Below, one piece after another: positions 35,662-46,659 of a stretch of 64,000 nucleotides of DNA (position 1 is its first letter; each line of letters begins with the position of its first letter). This DNA is from Pseudeuparius sepicola (taxonomy: Eukaryota; Arthropoda; Insecta; Coleoptera; Anthribidae), in NCBI GenBank assembly GCA_963920635.1, contig OY987298.1:131387735-131451734 (forward strand). Direction: 5' to 3'. Below the pieces are notes generated by a model. That model was not told the origin of the DNA and did no database searches. It saw only the letters and a program-made list of their open reading frames with translations. A program made the position numbers and the translations under genes.

Positions 35662-36315
35662 TAGTATTTTTAAAGTCACTTGAAACAGCATAAAAAACTC
35701 TAATTGCATAAAAGGACAATATAGGACATAAGCATCACGCAGTTTTTTTAAAGATATACATATTCTAAAAGCAACATAATATTTCACTTTTAAGGGTTTT
35801 TAAGGTTGTCGTCAAACACAACGTAAAGGTTAATGCACCATACAATATTGTCAAAAGGTCTCTAAAAAGCCACATCGATTACAACTATTTACGCAAGTAT
35901 ATCCTAAAATCTGTGGAATTATCGCTCGCCTATCCACCGCATTTTGCTGTACAAGTGGCCGGCCGTCGAACAGTGGAGCCCATGCAAGTATTGGTGATAT
36001 ATTATATTAGGCGAGCATGCAGTCAATTGTTTTTACTACAATATCTATCGTCTCTGTCTCCTTCATCTCCTTTTACTTATAATACCAGGAGCGGTTTAAT
36101 ATGGTTAAAAAGTGTTTTCACTCGTATTTTATTGCCGGAAGAGCCTATTCTCGAGCTACTGGTAAAAATACCAGACTCCTACTGGTAAAAATACCAGACT
36201 CCTACTGGTAAAAATACCAGACTCCTACTGGTAAAAATACCAGACTTATCAGCCGAAATCACCCGTATAAAATTCACAGGTTTTTATGCTGTTCCAAGTG
36301 ACTTTAGAAATACTA
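35662..36315. mobile_element. Inverted-repeat element nested in the TTCTT family copy
   Basis: Ends TAGTATTTTTAAAGTCACTT and the near complement (AAGTGACTTTAGAAATACTA), between TA at 35660-35661 and 36316-36317. The host sequence resumes as CATATTATATTT, as in 48776-48790 read on the other strand. Contains the palindromic tandem repeat at 36156-36245. Confidence 0.78.
36156..36245. repeat. Four tandem copies of a palindromic 24-mer
   Basis: The unit CTACTGGTAAAAATACCAGA is followed by CTC and repeated four times with almost no change. Each unit holds the palindrome CTGGTAAAAATACCAG. It lies in the centre of the 35662-36315 element, and its low divergence suggests recent expansion. Confidence 0.93.
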
Positions 36316-36334
36316 TACATATTATATTTTTCTT

Positions 36335-36938
36335 GAAATCGGCATTAAAATGTCCCAAAATCGTCATTAAAAGCACAGAAATCGTACAATAATGTAGCCC
36401 ATTATTGTACGATTTTTTCAATAAGTAGGCTTTGGCGAGATGTAAACATCAAACGTCAGACGCGGAGAAATCGCCCGTCAAAAGTGACCAAATATTCAAA
36501 ACCCAGCCGATAAAGGCTCATTTAACTTATCGTACACATTGCGAAATTGTTTCCTATAGAAGCGCAATCCTTCAGTATACATATTTTAGTAAATTTGAAA
36601 ATCAATAGATTTGTTGTGTAGGCTGCACAAGAAGCAGCAGTTTGGTTTTTCTGTCAGAAGGTGCCGTACATCATTATACTTGTCCTAGGTAGAGCGATCG
36701 GTGAAGTCAAGCAACGCCGCGCGTAGTCGGCTCGTGGACGGGTGATCCCTTATTATTATTTTCTTGCCTAATAAAACATTTTTTTTTCCGATTTCAAGAA
36801 AAATATAATATGTACCTCGGCACTGAAGTTCTTTTTATGACTCATGTGGTTTATTTGCCTCGGCCAGAGGCCTCAGCAACTAAACTCCACATGAGTCATA
36901 AAAAGTTTAACTTCAGTGCCTTGGTACATAAATAACTA
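36335..36938 (+). mobile_element. TTCTT-target repeat family, nested plus copy
   Basis: Starts GAAATCGGCATTAAAATG directly after TTTTCTT and ends AAATAACTA before TTTTTT. It is very similar to 48346-48914, including the hairpin of about 50-bp arms (36813-36930, CACTGAAGTTCTTTTTATGA paired with its complement) and the ATCGTACAATAATG hairpin near 36382. Slightly longer than the solo copy. Confidence 0.8.
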
Positions 36939-37402
36939 TTTTTTAATTCGGAAAAGAAAAGTTTTATTAGGCAAGAAAATAATCGTAAGGGATCACCCGT
37001 TCAAGAACCAACTGCGCGCGGCTTTGCTTGACTTTGATGATAGCTCTACCTAGGTCAAGTAAGATAAGACACGACGTCTTCGAAAAGACAAACCAAATTG
37101 CTGCCTGTTTTGCAGCCTCCATAGCAAATCTCTTGATACTCGAAACCTACTAAATATTTATACTGAAAGATTGCCCTGGTATAGGTAACAATTTCGCAAT
37201 GTGTACGAAAAGTTAAATAGGCTTTTTGTGGCCGGGTTTTGAATATTTGGTCACTTTTGACGCGCGATGGATCCGCGTCTGACGTTTGATGTTTACATCT
37301 AGCCAAAGCCTACTTATTGAAAAAATCGTACAATAATGGGCTACTTTAATGCCGATTTCTGAGCTTTTAATGACGATTTTTGGACACTTTACTGCCGATT
37401 TC

Positions 37403-39177
37403 AAGAAAACGTTTTTTAACACATTTCAAACAAAAAAGTTCAGGAGAATATATCCAAAAAAAGATTTTATTAATTTGCATATCTAAGTATAAGCATTGCC
37501 AAAACGTTTGGAAAAAAACATTCAAAACAAGAAAATCATTAAATTTTGTAGTAGTTTCCGAGACACGTGGTGGTTTACATAGCCTTTATTATTGAGACAT
37601 AAGATACCTAATAATTTAGTCAATGACATTTTATTTTTTTATTTTTCACAGATATTTTAATTTTTTCTGTATTTCCAAAAATTATGAAAATATTTAAGAA
37701 AAAACTTATGATAGTCAGAGGTAGGTACAGTTAAAATTTTGGAAACCACAGGTAATCCTCTAATTATCAAGGGAAATCATTAGTAGGTACTTACTGTTTG
37801 TGAATTTCTTAGTCACGAGAAATCATAGAATCACAGTCACATTTCTGGAAATCATTAGCACCTAATCAAAAGGTATACGATTTTGGAAATCAGTGTACAA
37901 ATTCGAGACAGTGAGATACCCTTCGGGTATAACTTTTTTCCACATCCGCCTCGTTTTCGAGATACGTGGATTCAAATTCAGAAAAATTTTAAGGTTTCAT
38001 ATCTTTTTAAAAAAAAGTTACACCGGGTACTTTCTTAAGGTTGTTTTTCTATTGCTATATACTCCCACAGAAAATGTGGCTGCTGTTATTTTCAATATGA
38101 AAATTTCAAAAATGTAATCACTCGCATCTTCCAAACAGTTGAAGCAAATATATATAAAACATTTGCATCGTTGTAACGAAAAAAAAACGTAGATTTAAAT
38201 AAGCAAAAATATACAGGGTGTTACTATAATAAAAGCACACCTAACACGTGTCAGTTTTTTATTTGACATGTATCTGTTTTTCTGAATGCAGGTTTTCAGG
38301 TAAAAAAATATGAACAATATGAAAATATAAATAAATAAGAGGGGGCAACGGTTGTTAACCTTGAGAGGGTCACCCTGTATGCATTGGTCTGTATAGATAT
38401 GCAAATTCATTAGTTTTGAAACATGTTGAGCTGCTTAACTAAAGAAAAAACAAATCATGGTTGATGTATTTTCCCTTAACAATAGTATCCTAAATGTTAT
38501 GACAAAAATGCCATAGAAACAAATGAATTTTTAATTCAATTTACTTATGCATTTTACATGGCAAAACCAACGGCACTATTATAGTATATAAGTACTAAAA
38601 AAATTAGAATAGCTCAACCCGATAAAAAAATAATGAAATGTATTGAATTAAAGTGATACACACTGTATAAAAGTGTATCGATCTTGTTCATTTTTAAATA
38701 ATTGTGAATTTGAAAGAGAGTATTTAATATTTTCTGAAAGGACCGTGCCCCTCTCTAGAAAAAGTGTCTAGTTACGCCGATTGTTGAATATCTTGGCAAT
38801 AATTTATTAATGAAATTATGAACGACACTTTAAACACATAATATAAACAACAAAGCCATAAAAATAGCTGGAATATATAAATTTAAAAAAGGTAACTTGT
38901 AATCCTCTAAAGCTAGAATTCATATTATTAGCCGTAGAAAAAATAATATGCAAAATGTACACAAATAAGTGCCAACAAATTCAGGGAGTAAGTCAGAATA
39001 AAAAATGCTTAATAAAAACATACAGGATGTGAAAGTATAAATTTTACTTTTGTTTCCTAAGTAGGTCTAACTCTTGCAAAAATTGAAATATTTGCATGGA
39101 ACTTGGAGTAAGTTTTTTTTTGGAGCTGGAGGAAATCTAATAGGAAACTAATATATTTTCTTTTGATACACAGAGTG
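37403..39177. other. OR2 downstream flank and unassigned AT-rich DNA
   Basis: 37403-37560 matches 14247-14410 of the OR1 flank. The remainder has no counterpart there and no gene. It includes a small MITE at 38214-38377. Confidence 0.5.
38214..38377. mobile_element. Small MITE, CAGGGTG ends
   Basis: Begins CAGGGTGTTACT and ends GGGTCACCCTG, flanked by TA (38212-38213, 38378-38379). Only the outer 7-9 bases are clearly inverted. The ends match those of the 17156-18021 foldback, so the same transposase could move both. Confidence 0.6.
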
Positions 39178-39180
39178 TTA

Positions 39181-39863
39181 TGGTGAGTTTACACATGCAT
39201 AGATTTCTTTGCGCCAATAAGAACTGGCGCGCCAGTAAATTAAATTTGCACGTGTATACATCGACTTGCATAAAAGTTGAATCTTTGCATGTATAGACCG
39301 AAAAAGTCTGTTGTCTTCTGAAATCAGTTGCGCCAGTGGTGACTCATACCCGCAAGAAAATATAATTTGCGTGTGTAAACAAGCACTTGCACGTCGGCTC
39401 GCCAGGTTTTATTTGTTGCATTTTCGAGGGTGGACGGTGGAGCTAGTAACAAAGTCTAGAGAAAGTATTCTCTAGACTTTGCTAGTAATTCGTGTGATTG
39501 ATAGCTATAAATAGTGTGTAAATATGGCTAAAAAAGTGGTCAGCAGAACTGACAATAAAATTTCTGGAAGGGCCGACGTGGCTTAACCCACACACGGTCT
39601 TTTCGTCGTTTCTTTTTTTCTGTATTTCTTCTATCTTTTTTTCACAAAAAATTCAGCAGTTATTTTGCAGGCTTCGCGAAGTGCAGTCCACATTGCGCAC
39701 TGTGCAGTGTCAATTTCAAAATGAAACTGGCGTCACAGAATTATTCTGTGCTGGCGTGCCAAACGTTGCTGTTTTTGAACATCTGTGTAAACCTTTTCTG
39801 GCATGCAAGTAGAACTGGCGCGACCACTGGCGCCACCAAATCCATGCATGTGTAAACTCACTA
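39181..39863. mobile_element. PIF/Harbinger-like MITE, 683 bp
   Basis: Ends TGGTGAGTTTACACATGCAT and the complement of TAGTGAGTTTACACATGCAT, flanked by TTA (39178-39180, 39864-39866). The subterminal part is rich in GCGCCAGT/ACTGGCGC words on both sides, which look like binding-site repeats. A micro-palindrome (39450-39481) has inserted into it. Confidence 0.82.
39443..39488. mobile_element. Micro-palindrome with 7-bp direct repeats (family 1)
   Basis: Hairpin 39450-39481 (arms CAAAGTCTAGAGAA, loop AGTA) between perfect 7-bp repeats CTAGTAA (39443-39449, 39482-39488). The same 14-bp arm recurs at 54153-54187 in unrelated surroundings. Confidence 0.78.
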
Positions 39864-39879
39864 TTACACACGTTTTTTA

Positions 39880-39924
39880 TCCATAACAGTGACTATAGAT
39901 TCTTTCTATAGTCACTGTCCGTAA
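39880..39924. mobile_element. Micro-palindrome with 7-bp direct repeats (family 2)
   Basis: Hairpin 39887-39917 (arms CAGTGACTATAGA) between TCCATAA (39880-39886) and TCCGTAA (39918-39924), six of seven matching. The arm core CAGTGACTATA recurs at 54336-54355. Confidence 0.7.
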
Positions 39925-40640
39925 GTAATGTTGTGTGTCGTGTTTTTGATAAAATGTTTTCTCAAAAAGTCAAATACAAAATTAAAATAAATGAAACTAT
40001 AATATATGTGTCACATCTTAAATGGGGATATCGCCTATATAAACAACGTTAAGTAAGAAACAAATTGAAGGGGTTGTCGTACCTTAAAATTATTTTTTAG
40101 TCACGCTCCAAAAATTGTCTGCAAGTGTTACTATTTTTGCACGAGTTATTTGAAGAAAACGAAAAAACCTTTCGCAGTAGATACAATATAGGTATTTTTT
40201 AGAACGCAGAATTTTGTTTCTTTATTTTAGGATCTGAATCACCTCTTGCATTGTTTCGACCTTATTGATTTACGTACTGTATTAAGTATTAAATTACTTG
40301 AAAATATAAAACTAAAAAACGTGAAAAATAAGCACCAGCTGCAACTAAATGTTGGTATACCTATTGATTAAACTAATAGACAGGAGTAGGGACAGCCGGT
40401 AGCGTAGAAAAAATGCAACTTGAGCTCTCTTTATTGAAGCTCCAATTAATATTACAATAATTTTTATTTCCCTTCTTCTTTTAACAAAACCGAATAATAT
40501 ACAGAGTGGATTATTATAAGTGGCTCACTTAAAATATCTCGACTATTTTTTGACAGAAAAAATTGGTCATATAAAAAATATATTAAGGCTCAATGTACAG
40601 CACGTGCGTGGCGATTCAATATTTTGACCCATAAAATGTT
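39925..40640. other. Unassigned AT-rich DNA
   Basis: No gene, no inverted-repeat ends and no match to other parts of the window were recognised. Confidence 0.4.
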
Positions 40641-40985
40641 TTTTTTCAATCTGTAGCGAGCAACACGCATAATTTTAAACTTTTGGTTAATACAAATTTT
40701 AATCTAAGTAATTACTCACATTTTGAGACAAAAATTATTTAAAAAGATTGATCACAATGGCCGTTATTAGCATATGCGCAATAAGCCTAATAAATAAAAA
40801 TGGCTTTTTTCGATCTATAGGGAGCAACACGCATAATTTTAAACTTTTGGTCAATACAAATTTTAATCTAAGTAATTACTCACATTTTAAGACAAAAATT
40901 ATTTAAAAAAATTGATCACAATGGCCATTATTAGCAAATGCGCAATAAGCCTAATAACTGCCATTGTGATAAATATTTTTAAATA
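40641..40985. repeat. Two tandem ~164-bp units plus an inverted remnant
   Basis: The word CAACACGCATAATTTTAAAC begins at 40661 and again at 40825. The units stay collinear through CACAATGGCC and GCGCAATAAGCCTAATAA. A partial inverted copy of the ATTACTCACATTTTGAGAC segment follows to about 41020. A satellite-like seed or a rearranged foldback. Confidence 0.8.
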
Positions 40986-41029
40986 ATTTTGTTCTCAAAA
41001 TGTGAAAAATTACTTAGATTACCAGTTAC

Positions 41030-41640
41030 CTTTACCTGCCCGCCGCCCGCCTTGTTAAAAAAAATTAACATAAATTGCTGAAACCTCAATCCTGTGGATT
41101 CTAAATGACAAAATTTTTCTAAAGTTTTCGAAGTACTGAACACCCTGTATAAAAAAATTAAAAATATTTTAACAGTGTTGGGCGTTTTGGAACAAGCAGG
41201 AGTTATTATAAAGAGTGACTTTTTGTCGTAAACCCACGAATAAAAAACTTTTCCCTCTTCCGGACATCAGAGCGGGACACGCTCTATAATGTGTAACAAA
41301 AAAAAAACAAAAATGCTTAAGTAATTTCTTCACGTGGCGTCCTAGAATTAATGCACTGGTTGTATAAAACTTCATGTACCTTCGGGGTAAATCAAAAACA
41401 ACTGATATATGTCAAAAAATTATATACAGGATGCGTTAAATCATGGAAAAGTCACACAAGTAACTTTTTTTATTTTTTGACATGGTACGGTGAAAAGTTC
41501 AAAGTGAAAATTGTTTGCAAGAACCAAACTTCATGAAGTTTTATGGTCGTGTGTTACAAAAAAGAAGAAGCATGGACTGGACTACACTCTATATGACGGA
41601 TTCCGCATATAATGAGATATAATTATACAATACAATAATT
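41030..41640. repeat. OR2 downstream block matching 14690-15600
   Basis: Collinear with the OR1 side: CTTGTTAAAAAAA near 41050, GGGCGTTTTGGAACAAGCA, ACTTTTTGTCGTAAACCCAC, then CATGAAGTTTTATGGTCGTG near 41533. It ends near 41640, marking the end of the duplicated OR1/OR2 unit. No gene. Confidence 0.85.
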
Positions 41641-42181
41641 ATTACTTCCATTTATTTACTTATATTTGTTTCAATTTATCATTGCTGATTCAAAACTGCG
41701 TGCACAAACTTTAATGATAAAATGACCAAAATAAGACTTTTTATCTATAAACATGTGTTTCTTATTACAAAACATAATAATAATAATAGTAATAATTGTT
41801 CACATATAGATTGAATAAATTTTGTCACACAATTAGATACCTATACTTATTTTTAACGAAAATAGTTGAAAATGTTTTCAGCAGGAAGACAGATCCCCAC
41901 CTTGAACTATAAATAATTTATGTTAAAAGTGGTGGTTAATTAGCACCTTCAATACAAATAACATTAAAATCGTCACTTATCCAACCCATCACAAATAAAA
42001 CCATCAGATGGTATTTTCTTAATAAGAAACTCTTTTTGATACCACCATTTAATAATTACAGTAGGAGGTAACACTATAATTACATAAAACCTTAATTTTC
42101 CTTTCCTCCTTTCCTTTTCCTGCAAGCCTGCTATCATTTGAATAAGAAAAAGGAAATTGGTCAGTTTTACATGGCATAACC
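41641..42181 (+). promoter_or_regulatory. OR3 5' flank
   Basis: AT-rich. From about 41940 it shows recognisable but diverged similarity to the OR1/OR2 flanks, including the conserved block at 41960-42018. The receptor ATG at 42182 follows CATAACC. Confidence 0.5.
41960..42018 (+). promoter_or_regulatory. Conserved OR upstream block, OR3
   Basis: AAATCGTCACTTAT, CCAACCCATC, ACAAATAAAACC and ATCAGATGGTATTTTC in the same order as at OR1 and OR2. It ends about 165 bases before the ATG. The surrounding flank is much less similar. Confidence 0.5.
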
Positions 42182-44855
42182 ATGACTCAACACCTTCTCG
42201 AAAGCATGATTGAAGACCAAGAGTCCTTGATGACTGTTACTGGAATGTGGCCAAAGAAAAATGCATCGTTTGCTCACACGTTCAGAGCATATTTTACTTT
42301 ATTTATGAGTCTAATTCTGATTACCATCAAGACTTTTGGACTCGTTGATTCTAGTGGGGATATGGTCAAACTATCGGAATGTCTTTTCTTCTACACCTCT
42401 ATTTTGTCGCATATTATTAAACGGCTACTGTTTGTGTCTAACGGAAAAGTATTTTTCAAGTTGCTTGGCTATTTCAATGATAATGTATTTATGAATTATC
42501 CAAAACAGTACGAGAAACATATAATAAAAGCGTTAAATACGACAAAGTATTTGACGAAATTTTACGTTTGCACTGTAGTAGTGGTTATCATTTCTGATGC
42601 AGTGTTACCAGGTATTAAAAGAATAATAATCTAATATTATAAGCAGTACTGTGCAATATACCTTTAAAATTCCATATTGGCTTCTTTAACCCATTAGATT
42701 AGGTAAATCATTTTTCTATTTCGTGTTTTCAGGTCAAGAAAAGATATCTTTATCAACACCATTCCCCTATGGGGGTAAAATTTATCCAAGATACATTATT
42801 TACGTACTAACTATTTTGGGTATGGCTACAGCAGCATGGAACGACACAGCCATTGACTTACTGGTGATTGGATTCTTGCAAATAGCCTCTGCCCAACTAG
42901 ATATTCTGTATGAAATGTTGGCCCATGCAGACGTTGATACTGACCGTCAGTACACAATTTGTACAGAAAGATATCTGATGCAATATTTTAGGCAATGCGC
43001 TATTTACCATACCAAAATTATTAGGTAGGTGAGTGGTAGGTATGTACAGGATGTCCCAGTTAGGTAACGTGATAAACCGATTTTCTCGGATTTTAAAGAT
43101 AAATTGCAGGTTAGAAAACTAAACTTGTGTAGAATTTTGCGAGGAGAAACCATAACATCTCGAAGAACATATTTCTAATATTCCATGCAAAGACGTACCT
43201 AAATCTATCATATTTGACGCAATTTATTAAATAATTAAAATAAATGAATAAAATTTTTTCAAACAATAAGTCAGATTTAAAATTATCTCCAGGTATGAAA
43301 AGAACATATTTCCATCCCGTTTAATAGCTTCAATCACGATCTGTTGCTTTCATTTAGTGGAATATCACTTTGACATTTTATTTATTATCCTACTCTCCAC
43401 TCTCCTGATAAAGGGATCCTATAGTTTCGTGATAATGCATAGGTATATAGACTATCAGGTAGTGACAGATTTAGGTGCCCCATTCGCATAGTACAAGCCT
43501 CGAAGAGGGAAATTTACTAGTGACCCCTGGGGATGACATATATGGAAAATTTGAATGTCGCAGGTGGCTAAAGGGTTGAAATAAGGGCGGAATCTTGTAA
43601 AGAAAAATCGAGATTTCCACCGATTTTTTCCTCACAAGCCCGTATGAAAATGTACATCGTCACTAGCCCAGAGGCTACTAGTAAATTTCACTTCATTCTA
43701 CTCAACATTGATGTACTTACTTTACAACCCTCTTCGCGGCTTGTTTGCGAAAATGGGGCACTTAAATCTGTCACTATCTGACGGTCTAGAAGGGGTCCAC
43801 GCACTAGCCACGTTACACGATGTTACGTCATAGTCGTGGGATAACGTTCTATAATATACATAATATACATATACATTTTTGGATACAAATTATTAGAATG
43901 AAAATGACCAAATAAAATTCTTAAAAATCTAATAAAATAAGGATAGATGGAACGTGGTCTATTTTTTTTGTAACTGTATAACATTTTAAATTATTTAAAC
44001 CTTGATCTCAAAAGCTTTAGGCCCTTGTAATATTCCAATAAATGTTCTTATATTCGTAAAATATTCAGATGATCCAGAGCACCTACAATAATCATAATTT
44101 GGCAATACTTGCCTTTAATTGAGGCGTCTAGTCTAGCCTAACAATATACATACAGTGTTAATGGGGAGGCCTGGCAATAGTTCAAAATTACATTCTAGTT
44201 TATTTTTTGTTTCTTTAATGATACTTTTATTTTCAGTTTCGTCAAAAATGTTGAAAAGTTATTTACTCTAAGCCTGCTTGTCCAGTTAGGAGGAAGTATA
44301 GTGATTATCTGCAATTCAGGATTTTATATTTTGCTTGTAAGTTTCTGAGATTGGCAAGTCCATTATGTTTCAATATAATTGGCAAAATTATCGTAGATTC
44401 CATGGCTTTCTATTCAAATGGTTACCGCTTTGTCATATTTTCTGGCGATGGTTACGCAACTGTCAATGTACTGCTGGTTTGGAAACGAAGTAAAGCAAAA
44501 GGCAAGCAAAAGGTTTTCAATTCATTCTTAAATATATGTTAAAAGACAGAATTTTAGAGCATAAGGATTTTGGACGCATGCTACATGTCACGATGGTACG
44601 AGTTTAGTCCGAAAGTAAGACGCATAATTTTGTTAATAATGGAAAGGTCAAAGACACCACTTATAATAAAAGCTTCCGAATTTGGGAATTTGTCGTTGGA
44701 ATCATTTGCAAATGTGAGTAATCACACCAGAATTAAATGCGGCGAAATTTTGGTTATTAAAAATTATACTTATATTTCAGATTATGGGGTGGTCCTACAA
44801 GTACATAGCTATATTACAGAAGATCTACTATGCAGACGGTTCATCTCAGATATAA
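42182..44855 (+). CDS. Odorant receptor OR3 (insect 7tm_6 family)
   Basis: Intact paralogue of OR1 and OR2, more diverged, with the same expected role as a tuning odorant receptor subunit. Six exons: 42182-42611, 42733-43024, 44237-44336, 44397-44501, 44558-44713, 44781-44855, giving 385 codons plus stop. Phases are as in OR1, with one extra residue in each of exons 1 and 2. Shared marks are VTGMWPKK near the start, QIASAQLDILYEML, SMYCWFGNEVKQK and the C-terminal WSYKYIAILQK, ending DGSSQI instead of DSSY. Intron 2 (1.2 kb) holds a 341-bp foldback; intron 4 starts GC (44502). Several substitutions fall in membrane segments, so a different ligand is likely (inference). Confidence 0.92.
43448..43788. 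mobile_element. Foldback in OR3 intron 2, TIR TAGACYRTCAGRTAGTGACAG
   Basis: Inverted arms start TAGACTATCAGGTAGTGACAG and end with the complement of TAGACCGTCAGATAGTGACAG. Inner words GGTGCCCCATT, TTCGAAGAGGG-type and TTTACTAGT also pair. The terminal motif is shared with the 51522-52390 element in the protease intron. Confidence 0.78.
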
Positions 44856-45440
44856 ATTACCAGGTCACATTTCTAATTATTGTTAGCATAATCGATATAG
44901 AGGCATACGCTTTTGCAGCTTTGCAGTTAGTTTAACAAATATTAGCAAATATTAGAAAAAATCAAAATAAGCAATTTAGTCGGAAAATTAAGATTCTTGT
45001 GTATATTTTCAATTATATTTAAAAAAAATTCTTTATTTTTTTCTACTTTAGACAACAGTGTTTAGAATAGCATCAAATTTTACTAGGGCGCAGTTAAATT
45101 GCCCGCGTTGACTGCCAAAGCCAGACTTTGTAAAACTATCAGCTATGGCGAAATATCCAACATGCTCAAATCAATGTATCACATTAAAGTTGAAGGCGAT
45201 ATAATTCTTTTGCCTCTCCGGTACGTTATTTTAGCTGTCAGTTCTTCAAAATTTAGTAGCCTGTCTTTGTTGATAACACTCCAGACATTGACATATCATT
45301 TGATTTTCATGGCTAGTTTCATATGAATTGGATTAATGAAGTCCACCAAAGGAGGGTATTTTTAGAAAAAAATTCCATATGGAAGCCCAATAAAATGTAT
45401 TGGCGTATCCAGAAAGAGTCGATCTGGTTACCACAGCAAG
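44856..45440. other. OR3 3' flank, nothing else recognised
   Basis: Contains short open frames without recognised domains (for example 45099-45326). No match to the OR1/OR2 3' flank was seen. Confidence 0.4.
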
Positions 45441-46659
45441 GCGCGGTCATATCCATTTGCGAAGGGGGGGGGGGGGGCATACCTGGGTATGTACTCCCTT
45501 ACACTTTTTTAGGACTTACTATAACAATAGAACTTCAAAAAGGACATATCACAAAAAGTATATTCCTCACAAAAATAACAAAAATAATAAAAAAAGGTTT
45601 TATATAAGCATTATGAAAACAAAATTTTTTTCATGTGTGTTGGTCATTTTTTTTTTCGATTTTCCGCATTTAGACACCTTTCTGAGTATGTGGTTAAAAT
45701 TATTGTATTTAGGTCTGGAACACCCAGTGTATCCACAGATTGAGTTTACATAAGGTGTAAATAACAACCAATTTTCGAGTTGAAATTTGAGATTCTGGGG
45801 ATCAGCCCTGCTTGGTTTGAAACTAATTTGTGACATAATTTTACTTTCGAAAAATCAATGCCTTATTGGAATTTGTGAAGAAACTTACTTTCCACCTCAG
45901 TAAAGTGTCCTTATTGTATGTTTGACGGCAAAATATTATTGTGGAAACTTAAATTGTTCAGAATGAAAAACTGAGTAGGTTTGCGAAATTTCGAAAATCA
46001 TGGCCTATACTTTGATTTTTTGGCATTTTCCCACTTTTTTAGAAAAGTGCATTTTGTGTAGTTTTGACATAAAAATGTTATTAAGAAAACTTGTTGACAA
46101 TGAAAAACTGGATAGGTGTAAAAAATTTCAAAAGCCTAGGTCGATTTTGATTTTTTCTGCTAAAAAATTAAAACGCACAAAAATTAAAGTAGACCTAGGC
46201 TGTTGGAATTTCATGTGAAAACTACACAAAATGCATCTTTCTAAAAAAAAGTGGGAAAAATCCCAAAAAATCAAACTTATCCTAGACATTCGAAATTTCG
46301 CAAACCTACTCAGTTTTTCATTCTGAAAAAGTTTCCTTAATAATATTTTGCCGTAAAACCTACAAAAAGGGCACTTTACTGATGTGGAAAATTAGTTTAT
46401 CATATTTTCCATGATGATGATGATGATGATGATTTTTCGAAAGTAAAATTATGTCACAAATTAGTTTCAAACCAAGCATCTCTGATCCCCAGAAGCTCAA
46501 ATTTCAACTCGAAATAATTTTTTGTTAATTACACCTTAACTCAATCCATGGACACTGTAGGTTACATAAAATTAGTAATAATATTTGTATTTATTTTTTA
46601 TTTATTATCATTTTTCATTTTATTAGGGGGGGGGGGCATGCCCCTAAGACCGCGCCTGT
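45441..46659. mobile_element. G-run element with GGCGCGGTC ends
   Basis: The left AAGGCGCGGTC followed by a 12-G run (45466-45477) is mirrored on the right by a G-run (46626-46635) and GACCGCGCCTGT. CACAGC borders both ends, a possible partial target duplication. The hAT-like terminal style suggests a MITE; the exact ends are uncertain. It is split by the foldback at 45727-46553. Confidence 0.5.
45727..46553. mobile_element. Foldback of ~830 bp
   Basis: The left CAGTGTATCCACAGATTGAG and the right CTCAATCCATGGACACTG are inverted. Inner words such as CTGGGGATCAG, TTGGTTTGAAACTAATTTGT and TTTCGAAAGTAAAATTATGT pair along the arms. A (GAT)8 microsatellite lies at 46410-46434. Confidence 0.75.

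Larger units (their letters stand above)
35536..37402 (-). mobile_element. TTCTT-target repeat family, composite nested copy
   Basis: Minus-orientation copy of the family seen alone at 48346-48914. It starts TAGTTATTT at 35536 and ends GCCGATTTC at 37402, with AAGAA on both sides (35531-35535, 37403-37407). The OR1 flank shows the empty site near 14247 (AAAAGAAACG). It has been opened by two further insertions: 35662-36315 (TA target) and a plus-oriented copy of the same family at 36335-36938. Open frames inside are fragments of these repeats. Confidence 0.8.

Noticed and set aside
36156..36245. CRISPR array
   Set aside because: Four identical units with no unique spacers, in a eukaryotic transposon; it is a tandem repeat.
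44570..44935. Single 121-codon open frame as an independent gene
   Set aside because: It is exon 5 of OR3 read through into intron 5 and part of exon 6 in the wrong frame.
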